Made by a program: the position numbers and the translations under genes
Notes under the pieces: model-generated
What the model was told of the DNA's origin: nothing
The model's database searches: none
Seen by the model: only the letters and a program-made list of their open reading frames with translations
Shown: positions 9,029-18,490 of the stretch, piece after piece
Layout: the number at the start of each line of letters is the position of its first letter
Numbering within the stretch: position 1 is the first letter of the stretch
Assembly: GCF_000485595.1 (NCBI RefSeq)
Contig: NW_014577633.1
Span: forward strand, 144,784 to 169,492
Source: Priapulus caudatus
Taxonomy: Eukaryota > Priapulida > Priapulimorpha > Priapulimorphida > Priapulidae
DNA: 24,709 nucleotides
Direction: 5' to 3'

Positions 9029-9212
9029 GTACATCATCTACCAAGTAGTGATGCTGTCTAGCGGTATCATTGGACCCGGAACGACGTTCATGATGATGGT
9101 AGGTGCACTGTCAGCAGCATTCAACATCGACATCTGGACGGCATTCTTCCTTAACCTCATTCCTGTCATCGGATTCTTCTTCGTATGTCTTACCGCCAAG
9201 GAGGACGTACAG
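9029..9212 (+). CDS. CHS: Chitin synthase exon e4, copy A (membrane segments)
   Basis: 184 bases from the GGTACAG acceptor to the GTACAG|GTGAGT donor. The first G completes the glycine codon of e3, and the peptide begins YIIYQVVMLSSGIIGPGTTF. YIIYQ...GPGT is the conserved start of the membrane block that follows QRRRW in animal chitin synthases and forms the chitin translocation channel. Two hydrophobic stretches are visible, around residues 7-27 and 35-53. It ends LTAKEDVQ, phase 0. The frame is clean. It differs from copy B at eight codons, seven of which change the amino acid (see findings). Confidence 0.93.
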
Positions 9213-9612
9213 GTGAGTGTAACGTAATTAACCTTCGCTGCCGTTCCCACAGACCGTCGGCGTGAGCCATAGACAAATTGCCGAAACAGCGGAGCAACGA
9301 TTTTACTTATATCGCATGGACTAATGATTCCAAAAGTCCCCGTGGCTGAAACCACACGGGTTGATTATGAAAGGTTCTTTTCAAGAAATGATTCTCAATG
9401 ATTTATGGTGTCATTTTACTAATTAAGAGTCAACGTTAACCTTCATCTGAAACATTACTTGACTTCCACGGATGAACTACATAAAGTGACAGTTATTAAC
9501 CCGTGTAACTGTTAAAACATATAAGCGGGATCGGAATGGATATTATTAGTCGGCTCGTTTCAACCTTTTTTGCTGCTGTCTTATTATTGTATTGTGTTGA
9601 ATTCATCAACAG

Positions 9613-9742
9613 CTTAAGTATGCTGCAGTGCTCTCCATTGTTTACTGCTTCGTTATGATGGCCGTTATCATCGGCATGGCGATACAGATCAAAACCGATG
9701 GACTACTGTCGCCAACAGCGATGTGCACCTATTTGATATTCG
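9613..9742 (+). CDS. CHS: Chitin synthase exon e5, copy A (membrane segment)
   Basis: Acceptor ATCAACAG before 9613 (phase 0), donor TTCG|GTTAGT after 9742 (phase 1). The 43 codons read LKYAAVLSIVYCFVMMAVII, then GMAIQIKTDGLLSPTAMCTY and LIF. This is one membrane helix, a loop, and the start of the next helix, continuing the channel-forming region after e4. The frame is clean here but shifted several times in copy B (15783-15917). It joins e6 in phase (LIF-G-ANFIAG). Confidence 0.88.
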
Positions 9743-10206
9743 GTTAGTAAATGCGGAAAACATCACGATATACGCTGCGATCTCTTTCGTGGTGCATATT
9801 AGAAAGAACAGCTGGTGCAGGATGTATAGATCTTTATTTAAGCCAAATATTCCGGCAGATAAACAAGAGCGCATAAACAGTCTATATGCCTTTGATTCGT
9901 GTTAATAAAGCTGTAGTGATAGTTTAAAATACATATTCTACAATTTTTTAATATCAACATCTATGTGCATGACACTACTGATTATCATAATTTAATACTG
10001 TTTGTTATCGTAAAAAATTGAAATGCCTAACAATAATGTTAGCTATTTTGTTATTTTGTTATTTTGTTATTTAGTTGCCAGTTTTTTGTAGCAAATAATG
10101 TCTCTGAACAAAAAAAGTTTTTTCTGCATTCTTAACCTATAGGAGGTTTTCTTAGAATGAGAAAGATTGCTTACTTACATAGAGCATTGTCTGTAACATT
10201 TTACAG

Positions 10207-10361
10207 GTGCTAACTTTATTGCTGGGATTATGCATCCTGAGGAGGTGATGGACTGTCTTCCTCACTTCTTGCTCTACTTCATCTCCGTTCCATCTATGTA
10301 CATGCTGCTCATTATCTACTCTATCTGCAATATGAACAATGTTTCTTGGGGCACGCGAGAG
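10207..10361 (+). CDS. CHS: Chitin synthase exon e6, copy A (ends SWGTRE)
   Basis: Acceptor TTTTACAG before 10207. The G left from e5 plus GT gives glycine. The peptide reads GANFIAGIMHPEEVMDCLPH, a helix FLLYFISVPSMYMLLIIYSI, then CNMNNVSWGTRE before GAG|GTATAA. SWGTRE is a signature of chitin synthases, close to the membrane after the channel helices and linked to processivity and chain extrusion. 155 bases, phase 1 to phase 0, clean. Copy B (16389-16548) carries extra bases that break the frame. Confidence 0.93.
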
Positions 10362-10591
10362 GTATAATGAGTTGGTATAATGACAAACCAGTATAGTTAT
10401 GGATAACTCATGTGCTTTATGATCTTCATCTTCATTACACGATTAAATAAAGAGAAAGAAAGTACAAGAACAGTATAAAGAAATAACTCGCTGTTAGTTT
10501 AAAGAGTGAACTGGTTTTACATAACATTTAGTTTAGATTTTAGCTTAATTATTCAGTTAAATAAATAACGATAAATTTCTTTGCCATGCAG

Positions 10592-10968
10592 GTCGCAGAA
10601 ACAAAATCAAAAGCAGAAATCAAAGAAGATCTAGCCAAGGAAAAAATGAAGAAAGTAGAGGAGAAACAAAAGTCTACAGCCCCCTGGCAGTTTCTAAATA
10701 TTCTTAAACCAGACAAAAGCAAAGAAAACGAAGACGGTCCTATGTCAATCATCTGTGGCCGATGTTGCAAACTAACTTGCTGCATTGTACCCGAACCGTC
10801 AAGCGTTCCAATTCAAATGCTTGTTGCTCAAGATGAAAGCACTGTCCTTGGGTCAGCTATAGAGCATCCACGGGACGATGGCAAGTCTCTAAATCCAACG
10901 ATACTATGTGAATTCACAAACACAATAATAATTCACAATTTAGAGTCGAGACTCTCCCCGTATAACGG
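10592..10968 (+). CDS. CHS: Chitin synthase exon e7, copy A (cytoplasmic coiled region)
   Basis: Acceptor GCAG before 10592. SWGTRE of e6 continues as VAETKSKAEIKEDLAKEKMK, a highly charged helical stretch, probably coiled coil, as follows SWGTRE in animal chitin synthases. Then come a cysteine-rich patch (CGRCCKLTCC), VPIQMLVAQDESTVLGSAIE, and a low-complexity end. The donor AACGG|GTGACT is placed after 10968. Near the 3' end copies A and B differ by indels (CTCCCCG against CTCGCCCG), and the copy B frame there (VETLARIT) fits the start of e8 better, so the last 30 or so codons of this copy may be out of frame. The methionine at 10586 overlaps the splice acceptor and is not a start. Confidence 0.8.
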
Positions 10969-11009
10969 GTGACTTTATGTTATTTGATGCGTTTAAGTGA
11001 TTCTTACAG

Positions 11010-11060
11010 AGTCGTCAGAGAGCAACGAGGAAAATCTATCGTTAGATGACCTGCAGAATC
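11010..11060 (+). pseudogene. CHS: Chitin synthase exon e8, copy A, cut by the duplication junction
   Basis: After a 41-base intron the acceptor CTTACAG leads into the sequence coding SSESNEENLSLDDLQN, as in the full e8 at 17205. After GCAGAATC at 11060 it switches to intron 2 sequence (ACCTGTTTGAGC), so the NPDW and FWKGL parts are lost and no donor follows. A transcript through this point would not make the normal protein. Confidence 0.9.
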
Positions 11061-11404
11061 ACCTGTTTGAGCTCGTATACGTAGTTTACGTAACAGTATT
11101 CATAATCTCTACTATAACATTCGGCAAATTCCCGGCAGTTAAAGGAGGCAATTCCAGGCAAAAAAGAGCCGCCAAATGCAATGTACGTTTCAAACTATGA
11201 AATATATAACCAAATGTTTCGTAACAAAATTAACGTCGTGTTAGCAATAATTTAAACAGCATAATAAACGACGACAGCACCCGATCAACATTTAACCCCC
11301 CCCCCCCAAATAACATCACTACAACGTATAATAACTATGTAAGAATAGCACGGGACAACAATCGTGTGTCAACACATTTGTTAAAAGGCGCGCTTCTATA
11401 GTGT

Positions 11405-11412
11405 TGTGTAAC
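11405..11412 (+). repeat. 8-bp target duplication, left of hAT MITE copy B
   Basis: TGTGTAAC directly before the element, repeated exactly at 11862-11869. An 8-base duplication is the hallmark of hAT transposition. Confidence 0.92.
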
Positions 11413-11861
11413 CAGGGCCCGATTTAGGAGTGGGCAGAGTGGGCAGCTGCCCACGGGCCTCCACAAACCAGGGGCCTCCACATATTTGATTTTTTTTTTT
11501 AATGTTAAGGAAAAATATAGGCTGACCTGAATGACATGCACGCAACCCGTATCAATCAAAACCAAACCGTTATTGTGCGCATTTTACATCTTACATACGT
11601 AGGACATAGCGGCATAACCCATATTGTATTTGTTTGTGAATGGTATAGTCAACTACAGGGAGAAACGTACCAACGGTTCAACGTAGCCAATATTCGCTCT
11701 CTTATTGCAGTTAACTTTTTTATTTTGCAAGATAGCCCTACACACATGATATGTATCTATGTCTTGTTACCTTTTAGTTTTTAGTATTCTTTCTAAGGTA
11801 GGGTGGGCCTCCACAAATGATGGCTGCCCAAGGGGCCTCCACATGTCTAAATCGGGCCCTG
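11413..11861. mobile_element. hAT-type MITE, copy B
   Basis: 449 bases with ends CAGGGCCCGATTTAG and CTAAATCGGGCCCTG (15-base terminal inverted repeats). Subterminal GGGCCTCCACA motifs lie in both orientations and an exact 8-base duplication flanks the element. No transposase frame exists, so it must have been mobilised by an enzyme encoded elsewhere. It lies 49 bases before exon e3, close enough that it might affect branch point or acceptor use, though the acceptor itself is intact. Confidence 0.93.
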
Positions 11862-11869
11862 TGTGTAAC
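11862..11869 (+). repeat. 8-bp target duplication, right of hAT MITE copy B
   Basis: TGTGTAAC directly after the element's CCCTG end, identical to 11405-11412. Confidence 0.92.
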
Positions 11870-11910
11870 TTGTGCTTATTTACGAAGCAATATGAACTGT
11901 GATTTTATAG

Positions 11911-12121
11911 GCGAAGATAGGTGGCTCTGCACGCTGCTACTGCAGCAGGGATACAGGGTGGAATACTCGGCAGCCGCCGACGCTTTCACGAATGCGCCTG
12001 AGGGTTTCTTCGATTTCTTCAAACAGCGCCGACGCTGGGTGCCATCTACAATGGCCAACATCGTAGACCTGTTGGCTGACTACAAGAACGTTGTCAGCAA
12101 GAACGATACGATGTCTTTCGG
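11911..12121 (+). CDS. CHS: Chitin synthase exon e3, copy B (EDRW and QRRRW, intact)
   Basis: 211 bases, phase 1 to phase 2, acceptor TTTTATAG, donor TTCGG|GTCAG. With the G from e2 it reads GEDRWLCTLLLQQGYRVEYS, AAADAFTNAPEGFFDFFK, then QRRRWVPSTMANIVDLLADY and KNVVSKNDTMSFG. ED of EDRW supplies the catalytic base, and QRRRW is the processive GT2 motif that binds the growing chitin chain at the mouth of the channel. All key residues are present. This is the better of the two e3 copies and joins e4 in phase (SF-G-YIIYQ). Confidence 0.96.
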
Positions 12122-12336
12122 GTCAGAAATGTCGATACGTGTTCACGTGTACCAATGTAGTAGTAATAGTAGTATGTCTAATTACACAATGACATTATGA
12201 CACAATGACACAATGACATTAATGACACAATTTGGCTACATGTCCGATTCATCCGAGATGCAATGCATTTCGGTTCTGCTCGTCATATGACTGGGAAACT
12301 AGTCTAAGCGGCATCGAGCTTTTGAAGCGGGCGATT

Positions 12337-12347
12337 CTAGTAGTAAT

Positions 12348-12417
<70 letters not shown>

Positions 12418-12462
12418 TAGTAGTAATACTTTTAATTATTATTATTATTATTATTTCCAAAG
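12337..12462 (+). repeat. (TAG)n / (TTA)n tract, copy B
   Basis: Long, nearly pure TAG repeat followed by TTA repeat, beside the retroelement tail. It gives a false poly-serine frame (12232-12420). Confidence 0.92.
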
Positions 12463-14829
12463 TGGATCACGGCATTATAGCCGGTGTGGCCTTGATATAG
12501 GCGATTTTCTGCACTTCTTCTTCTTCTTCTTCTTATTATTAATTATTATTTCCAAGTGGATCCAGGCATTAGCCGGTGGCTTCTGGGTTGACCGTGTCCC
12601 AACCTGGGACATAGGATTCAATCCAGAATTTTTCGCAGGATGTGTGCTGTTCCCAGTAGTGCGATTTTTTCACTTCTTGGGCAGTGTGTTGCCAGGGATT
12701 TCCTTAAGGTTCTTCTCAAAACCATTCTTTAGAGAGCCAAGGGCTCCAACCACCCACTGGTACAATTCTCGTCTTTGTATTCCACATCCTCCTAATTTCA
12801 ATCTCCAGATCTTTGTACTTGGTGAGTTTGTCCCTTTCCTTTACCAATAATGTTAGAGTCATCTGGTACGGCTCGTCAATCAACAGGCATCGTTTTTCTT
12901 CCTGTTGTGGAGCACATATATCAGGGCGGTTTGCAGGTATCGTGCGATCTGTCTGAACCGCCATCCCCACATTATGTGTATCTCCGATGTTGGTAACTGT
13001 CTCGGAGTATGTTCATACCACTTGTCAGGTACTTGCTCACCAAGTTCACTGCAGATTGACCAGTGCAGATAGCTGGCTACTGTTATGGCGATTTATGTAC
13101 TCGGTTGGGGCCAGCACTGTCCCATCCGGAAATGATGTGCTGATAGTCTCCTCTGCTTTGCTGCACATTCTGCACTTGCTGTTGACCTGTTGCTTGAGGA
13201 TCTTGCGTTGATGGTATCTGGTGTTGAGAGCTTGGTCCTGAGCTGCAATGATCAGGCTTTCTGTCTCCCTTTGAGCCCGGAATACTGAGCCAGGCAACGC
13301 TTGCAGTCTTGTCGACAAATGGCCTGTCGAGGTTCTTGTAGAATGCTTCCATGCAAAGGCTTGTTCTTCAATACCTCGATCTTCTCCTGCTTCTATATTG
13401 GTCTTCAGTCTCTGCTTTGTTGAGGTTTGGCTGGCGGGCTGATAGACAAGTACTTGGCTTTGATTTCTTTAGCCTCGCGTAAGAGAGCGTGTTTGATATT
13501 CCAGACTGATGAATTTTGATAAGCTTTGTAATTTGTCTTCCTTAGCTCGATTGTAGTCGCCTAGACCTACAATGGCAGTGTTGTACCAGACATCAGTTCA
13601 CTGAGACACGACCACCATTTTGCCTCTTGATGTACAGTCGCCCTACATCTGCTTTTGGGTTATGGAGACCGTGCATGGTTAGTAGCTTTCTTGTCTTGCG
13701 ATCCATCCTTTCGATATCTGATCGCAGCCAGTTGATCACCCCGAAGCTGTAAGGACTGGGAGTGCCAGGCTATTGATCGCTGTTATCTTGTTTTTAAGCA
13801 GAGCTCAGACTTGAGAACGTAGGCGAACTCGGCGATAGACTCCTTAGCAATGTTCTCCTTCATCTTTGCATGCTGAATACCATCACTTTCGTCTACACCA
13901 AGATATTTTGTAGGTGTCCTCGTGTTTAGACTTTGTAGGGCTGTCTGTCATTAGCTCAATATTTCGACTTTTTCTAGCTACCACCTTTTAAGATTGGCGG
14001 TTGCACACTTTTCCAAGCCAAACTCCATTTGATGTCATCACTGAATGCTTTGACTGTTACCAAGCCTGCTCCAACTCGTATTCGTTCTTGGTGAACAGTT
14101 TAAGGTCATCCATGTAGAGCAGGTGGCTGATGGTATTGTGTTTATCGACTGTAAATCCCAGGCCTGTCTATTCAACATGTTGGTAAGCGGTGTTAGTGCT
14201 AAGCAGAATAGGAGGGGAGAGAGGCGAGTCACCCTGGAAGATTCCTCTCTTTGATTGAGAATATCTTCTGTCCTGAGGCAGCCTCCTTGAGTGAAGAGGA
14301 GCATTTCAGTCTTCCATTTCTTCATGTAAGCTTCCATGACTGAATGATGGTTGGTGACACACGGTAGATTCTCATGCTGCGAGAATCCAGGAATGTGGGA
14401 CACTGTCGAAGGCTTTCTTATAATCAAATCCACGCCTTCCTAGTTCCTCTTGAGCTTTTTGGCCATGCTCACAATCATGTTACTAATGAGAATTGGTCTT
14501 TGCACCCTCTAGACTGCTCTCTACAGCCTTTCTGCTCATCTGTGAGAATGTCGCTCTCTGTAAGTTTGTAGAGGCGGTTGCTGATTGGCAGGCAGTGAGA
14601 ATCTTGTAGGTGGTAGGCAGGCAAGTGATTGGTCGATAGTTTTTAGGTTTTTTTGTATCCTTGCCTTTTGAAAGAAGGAAAGTGATTCCTGATGTCAACC
14701 ACTTAGGGCTATTGCTTGGATCCTTGATGGTGTCATTCAAAGGCCCATGGTTAGTTGTTTATGGAGGGCATTAAATGTTATCCAGATGTGCAGCTTGTCT
14801 GGGCCAGGAGACTTCGCTATTATGAGATG
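12463..14829 (-). mobile_element. R2-like non-LTR retrotransposon remnant, copy B (antisense in intron 3)
   Basis: Read on the - strand from about 14829 down to a stop near 12618. The order is a SPGPDK-like entry; WLTSGITFLLSKGKDTKKPK and NYRPITCLPTTYKILTA (RT fingers); CKDQLL; AWIDYK; the catalytic YMDD at 14105-14116; then a zinc-finger-like CRMCSKAEETIS near 13135-13175 followed by an out-of-frame histidine and cysteine; and RPDI followed by CLLID and KYKDLEIEIRRMWNT near 12770-12960. The last region resembles the restriction-like endonuclease that follows the finger in R2/R4-type elements. Frameshifts in almost every segment and loss of the 5' part make it inactive. It is antisense to the host gene, which avoids its own termination signals in the transcript. 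Confidence 0.9.
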
Positions 14830-14860
14830 ATTTATTATTATTTTATTATTCATTATATTC

Positions 14861-14904
<44 letters not shown>

Positions 14905-14909
14905 TTAAC

Positions 14910-14958
<49 letters not shown>

Positions 14959-14988
14959 TATTTTATTATTATATTATTATTATTATTA
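14830..14988 (+). repeat. (TTA)n microsatellite, copy B
   Basis: About 160 bases of interrupted TTA repeat at the truncated 5' side of the retroelement. It gives false leucine- and isoleucine-rich frames. Confidence 0.95.
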
Positions 14989-15197
14989 TGACCACCCTAG
15001 ATGACACTTATGGGTTTATTATAACTTCCGATACGGTATAAATAAACAAAATAATGGTGATGCGTATTATTGGTAAACAGAGAGAGTTATCCCTAGAGGT
15101 GTCTATAAAAACACGTAGGCTTACACACTACCAACCACAATTCAAGGTAAGATGTGAGTCTCAACCTGTAATCAAATCTCATTACGGTACGGTACAG

Positions 15198-15381
15198 GTA
15201 CATCATCTACCAAGTAGTGATGCTGTCTAGCAGTATCATTGGACCCGGAACGACGTTCATGATGTTGGTAGGTGCACTGTCAGGAGCATTCGACATCGAC
15301 ATCTGGACGGCATTCTTCCTTAACTTCATTCCTGTCTTCGGATTCTTCTTCGTATGTCTTACCGCGAAGTCGGACGTACAG
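15198..15381 (+). CDS. CHS: Chitin synthase exon e4, copy B (membrane segments)
   Basis: Same length (184 bases), acceptor and donor as copy A at 9029-9212, with no frameshift. It reads YIIYQVVMLSSSIIGPGTTF, then MMLVGALSGAFDIDIWTAFF, and ends LTAKSDVQ. YIIYQ and GPGT are the conserved start of the channel-forming membrane block. Compared with copy A it has S for G, L for M, G for A, D for N, F for L, F for I and S for E, and only one silent change. Exon and flanking intron up to about 15524 show no indel against copy A, unlike the surrounding sequence. Confidence 0.93.
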
Positions 15382-15782
15382 GTGAGTGTAACGTAATTAA
15401 ACTTCGCTGCCGTTCCCACAGACCGTCGGCGTGAGCCATAGACAAATTGCCGAAACGTCGCAGCAACGATTTTACTTATATCACATGGACTAATAATTCC
15501 AAAAGTCCCCGTGGCTGAAACCACACGGTTGATTATGAAAATTTCTTTTCAAGAAAATGATTCTCAATGATTTATGGTGTCATTTTACTAATTAAGAGTC
15601 AACGTTAAGCTTCATCTGAAACATTACTTGACTTCCACAGGATGAACTACATAAAGTGACAGTTATTAACCCGTGTAAATGTTAAAACATATAAGGCGGA
15701 TCGGAATGGATATTATTAGTCGCCTCGTTTCAACCTTTTTTGCTGCTGTCTTAATTATTTATTGTGTTGAATTCATCAACAG

Positions 15783-15917
15783 GCTTAAAGTATGCTGCAG
15801 TGCTCTCCATTGTTACTGGCTTCGTTATGATGACCGTTATCATCGGCATGGCGATACAAGATCCAAACCGATGGACTACTTCGCGCAACAGCGTTTGTGC
15901 ACCTATTTTGATAATCG
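15783..15917 (+). pseudogene. CHS: Chitin synthase exon e5, copy B (frameshifted)
   Basis: 135 bases against 130 in copy A. An extra G stands at the acceptor, CTTAAAG replaces CTTAAG, and further indels occur at TTACTGGC, ACAAGATCC and CTACTTCGCG. The frame is lost within a few codons, although AAVLS- and MAIQ-like fragments can still be read in different frames. Splice-like ends (AACAG and TCG|GTTAGT) are kept. Decay or uncorrected sequence error. Confidence 0.85.
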
Positions 15918-16388
15918 GTTAGTAAATGCGGAAAACATCACGATATACGGCTGGCGATCTCTTTCGTGTGCATATTAGAAAGAACAGCTGGTGCAGGAAT
16001 GTAATGGATCTTAATTAAGCCAAATATTCGGGAGCAGATAACAAGAGCGCAAATAAACAGTCTATATGCCTTTGATTCGTGTTAATAAAGCTGTAGTGAA
16101 TAGTTTAAAATACATATTCTACTTTTTTTAATATCAAAAATATATGTGCATGAACACTACTGATTATCAATAATTTAATACTGTTTGTTATCGTACAAAA
16201 TTGAAATGCCTAACAATAATGTTAGCTATTTTGTTATTTTGTTATTTTGTATTTAGTTGGCCAGTTTTTTGTACAAATAATGTCTCTGAACAAAAAAAGT
16301 TTTTTTGCATTCTTAACCTATAGGAGGTTTTCTTAGAATGAGAAAGATTGCTTACTTACATAGAGGCATTGTCTGTAACATTTTACAG

Positions 16389-16548
16389 GTGCTAACTTTA
16401 TTGGCTGGGTTTATGCATCCTGAGGAGGTGATGAACTGTCTTCCTCACTTCTGTGCTCTACTTCATACTCCGTTCCATCTATGTACATGCTGCTCATTAT
16501 CTACTCTATCTGCAATCTGAACAATGTTTCTTGGGGGCACAGCGAGAG
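16389..16548 (+). pseudogene. CHS: Chitin synthase exon e6, copy B (frameshifted)
   Basis: 160 bases against 155 in copy A, with single-base gains (TTGGCTGG, TTCTGTGC, CATACTCC, TTGGGGGCACAGCG). The SWGTRE codons are split by the last of these. Acceptor TTTTACAG and donor GAG|GTATAA are unchanged. As written it cannot encode the membrane helix and SWGTRE in one frame. Confidence 0.85.
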
Positions 16549-16777
16549 GTATAATGAGTTGTATTAGATGACAAACCAGTATAGTTTATGGATAACTCAT
16601 GTTCTTTAATGATCTTCATCTTTTACAACGATTAAATAAAGAGAAAAAAGTACAAGAACAGTATAAAGAATAACTCGCTGTTAGTTTAAAGAGTGAACTG
16701 GTTTTAACATAACATTTAGTTAGATTTTAGCTTAATTATTCAGTTAAAATACAATAACGATAATTTCTTTGGGCCAG

Positions 16778-17163
16778 GTCGCAGAAACAAAATGCAAAAG
16801 CAGAAATCAAAGAAGATCTAGCCAAGGAAAAAATTAAGAAAGTAGAGGAGAAACAAAAGTCTACAGCCCCCTGGCAGTTTCTAAATATTCTTAAACCAAA
16901 CAAAAGCAAAAGAGAAGAAGACGGTGCCTATGTGCAAATCACCTGTGGCCGAATGTTGCAAACTAACTTGCTGCATTGTACCCGAACGTCAAGCGTTCCA
17001 ATTCAAATGCTTGTTGCTCAAGATGAAAGCACTGTCCTTGGGTCAGCTAATAGAGCATCCACAGGACGATGGCAAGTCTCTAAATCGCAACGATACTATG
17101 TGAATTCACAAAGCCACAATAATAATTCACAATTTAGAGTCGAGACTCTCGCCCGTATAACGG
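16778..17163 (+). pseudogene. CHS: Chitin synthase exon e7, copy B (frameshifted, better 3' end)
   Basis: Matches 10592-10968 with several one-base gains and losses: AAATGCAAAAG near the start, GGTGCCTATGTGCAAATCACC, GAACGTCAAG, and GCTAATAGAG. The charged helical start and VPIQMLVAQDESTVLGSA are still readable in parts. Toward the donor (ACGG|GTGACT after 17163) the frame VETLARIT continues in phase into e8 (T-E-SSESNEEN), so the 3' end of this copy is probably closer to the true gene than that of copy A. Confidence 0.8.
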
Positions 17164-17204
17164 GTGACTTTATGTTATTTGATGCGTTTAAGTGATTCTT
17201 ACAG

Positions 17205-17368
17205 AGTCGTCAGAGAGCAACGAGGAAAATCTATCGTTAGATGACCTGCAGAATCCCGACTGGATAACTGATGACTGTATGGAGGATGGCGTTTACACCA
17301 ACCTAGAAGAAGAAGATGTCAAATTCTGGAAGGGTCTCATAGCACGCTACCTGTACTCGTCAAAACTG
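17205..17368 (+). CDS. CHS: Chitin synthase exon e8, copy B (NPDW, intact)
   Basis: 164 bases, phase 1 to phase 0, acceptor CTTACAG, donor AACTG|GTGAGA. It reads ESSESNEENLSLDDLQ, then NPDWITDDCMEDGVYTNLEE, EDVKFWKGLIARYLYSSKL. The NPDW and FWKGLI-RYL blocks are conserved in the cytoplasmic part of animal chitin synthases just before the last membrane helices, and the exon joins e9 (TDEEE) in phase. The upstream edge of the tandem duplication lies inside it, at about 17255. Open frame beyond 17368 is intron. Compared with the inverted paralog (288-461), NPDWITDDC is kept but the residues before it differ. Confidence 0.9.
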
Positions 17369-17565
17369 GTGAGAAGAAACGCATTTCGATTAGAAGCAAT
17401 TACATCTTTATTGCCCCAACTATATCGACAAACTAAATCGATCACGCATCTAGTGAATTTCCAATTAACGGGCTTGCTCTAGTAAACTGCAGTCCGCTGT
17501 TATCATTGGAGTAATTAGGACGAATTTACTGGAAATAGATGATTTTGTGAATAATTGGTAGCCAG

Positions 17566-17567
<2 letters not shown>

Positions 17568-17600
<33 letters not shown>

Positions 17601-17607
17601 TATATAT
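17568..17607 (+). repeat. (TA)n microsatellite in intron 8
   Basis: TATATA tract. The inverted copy at the left end of the window also stops in a (TA)-rich stretch (1-35), and the e9-e10 copy at 1385 begins beside one, so this tract type marks several breakpoints. Confidence 0.93.
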
Positions 17608-17683
17608 ATTCAATAGAACATATCAAGTAAGGACGTAAGGACAGTTACAGACGACGTTAATGAATCTGTTTTCATTCGTATAG

Positions 17684-17953
17684 ACTGATGAGGAGGAGAA
17701 GGAGGAGAAGGCTAAAGTAGATGTTGACACTAAGGAATCTGCGTAACAAAGCCGTCTTCTTCTTCTCGATGGCCAACGGTCTTCTCATCATAACTGCTGG
17801 GCTCTTAACTGCAGATTAACGAACTCGATATTACTTGGCCGTTCGGACGAACTCCAGTGCGAGAAGATCCTCTTGGAACCTATCGGGTTCTTCTCCTCGT
17901 CTTCTACGTGCTAATCTTACTAGTGCAGCTTAGTTGGCCATGTTTTTACACAG
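17684..17953 (+). pseudogene. CHS: Chitin synthase exon e9, second copy (frameshifted)
   Basis: 270 bases against 266 in the clean copy (1441-1706), with the same TAG acceptor and CACAG|GTAACT donor. The opening TDEEKEEKAKVDVD is readable. Indels at GACACTAAGG, ATAACTGCTGGGC, CGGACGAAC and CAGTGCGAGAAG then break both membrane helices into different frames. In gene order this is the copy that should be spliced to e10-e12, so if the sequence is correct the gene is broken here. Confidence 0.87.
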
Positions 17954-18343
17954 GTAACTCGCTGGCGATTCGTGTTAACGATAGAATTAGACTTAATTCT
18001 GTTCATTCTTGAAGTGGAAATGAGTTTGAAAACGGACATATTTAATAGAGCGTTAAAGGGTTAACGATTCATTAATATAGTCGAATCCTTAGATGGGCGC
18101 CTCAAAGTGTCAAGTACTTGAAAGTCTATAACTTGGTGCATGTCTTAACAATATTGGTGGCTACATAGACTAATATGGGGGATCACACGAAAAACATAGT
18201 GAGAGTCTGCACGCGTGGATTGGCAGCATTGCTTGGATTTATAGTAGCACAATTTACAGCGGAGAGCGTACGTAAGTACGCTCTACTGTTTAAACTTGAC
18301 ATCGTATAGTTGTACTGTAAATCACACCAATCATTTGCGATAG

Positions 18344-18490
18344 ATGGACAACAATGAGTCACATCGTAGCCCTTACGGACATGTGGTGGGAAACACCAAA
18401 GAATAAACAAGCGGTAACATGAACGGTGTAGAGCTTTGTCAAGGAACTGCAAACTATCGCAGGCGCGGACGAAGACGAACGCGAATGCAG
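18344..18490 (+). pseudogene. CHS: Chitin synthase exon e10, second copy (frameshifted, donor lost)
   Basis: Starts identically to 2084 (A-TGG-ACA-ACA, reading WTTMSHIVALTDMWWETPKN), then has extra bases (AACAAGCGG, GAGCTTTGTC, GACGAACGCG). At its end GCAGTTGGG replaces GCAG|GTTGGG, so the GT of the donor is missing by one base. The end is placed by alignment. Confidence 0.82.

Larger units (their letters stand above)
4931..11060 (+). repeat. Tandem duplication, copy A (e3 to start of e8)
   Basis: From ACCTGTTTGAGCTCGTATAC at about 4933 to GCAGAATC at 11060 this segment is repeated as 11061-17255. The offset between copies grows from 6128 (start, and e3) to 6169 (e4), 6186 (e7) and 6195 (e8), so copy B gains bases along the way. 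Most differences are one-base indels, often in runs of the same base, with fewer substitutions. Both copies hold the same hAT MITE and the same antisense retroelement at the same places, so the duplication followed those insertions, or is an assembly artefact. The right edge cuts exon e8 after 51 bases. The shared sequence at the junction is only one or two bases. Confidence 0.95.
11061..17255 (+). repeat. Tandem duplication, copy B (e3 to start of e8)
   Basis: Second copy of 4931-11060. It begins with intron 2 sequence in the middle of the truncated e8, and ends where e8 runs on normally into CCCGACTGG. It carries the same hAT MITE, antisense retroelement and exon series as copy A. A poly-C run at about 11298-11307 is longer here than in copy A (about 5167-5175). 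Confidence 0.95.

Noticed and set aside
9038-9355. 105-codon - strand frame found in both copies (also 15207-15524)
   Set aside because: It is the shadow of e4 and adjoining intron. Its conservation follows from the indel-free island on the other strand.
10586-10591. Methionine just before e7 as a translation start
   Set aside because: It overlaps the splice acceptor (ATGCAG). The frame continues SWGTRE of e6 in phase.
12232-12420. Open frame ending in a long poly-serine run
   Set aside because: It is a translation of the (TAG)n/(AGT)n microsatellite beside the retroelement, with no domain or splice support.
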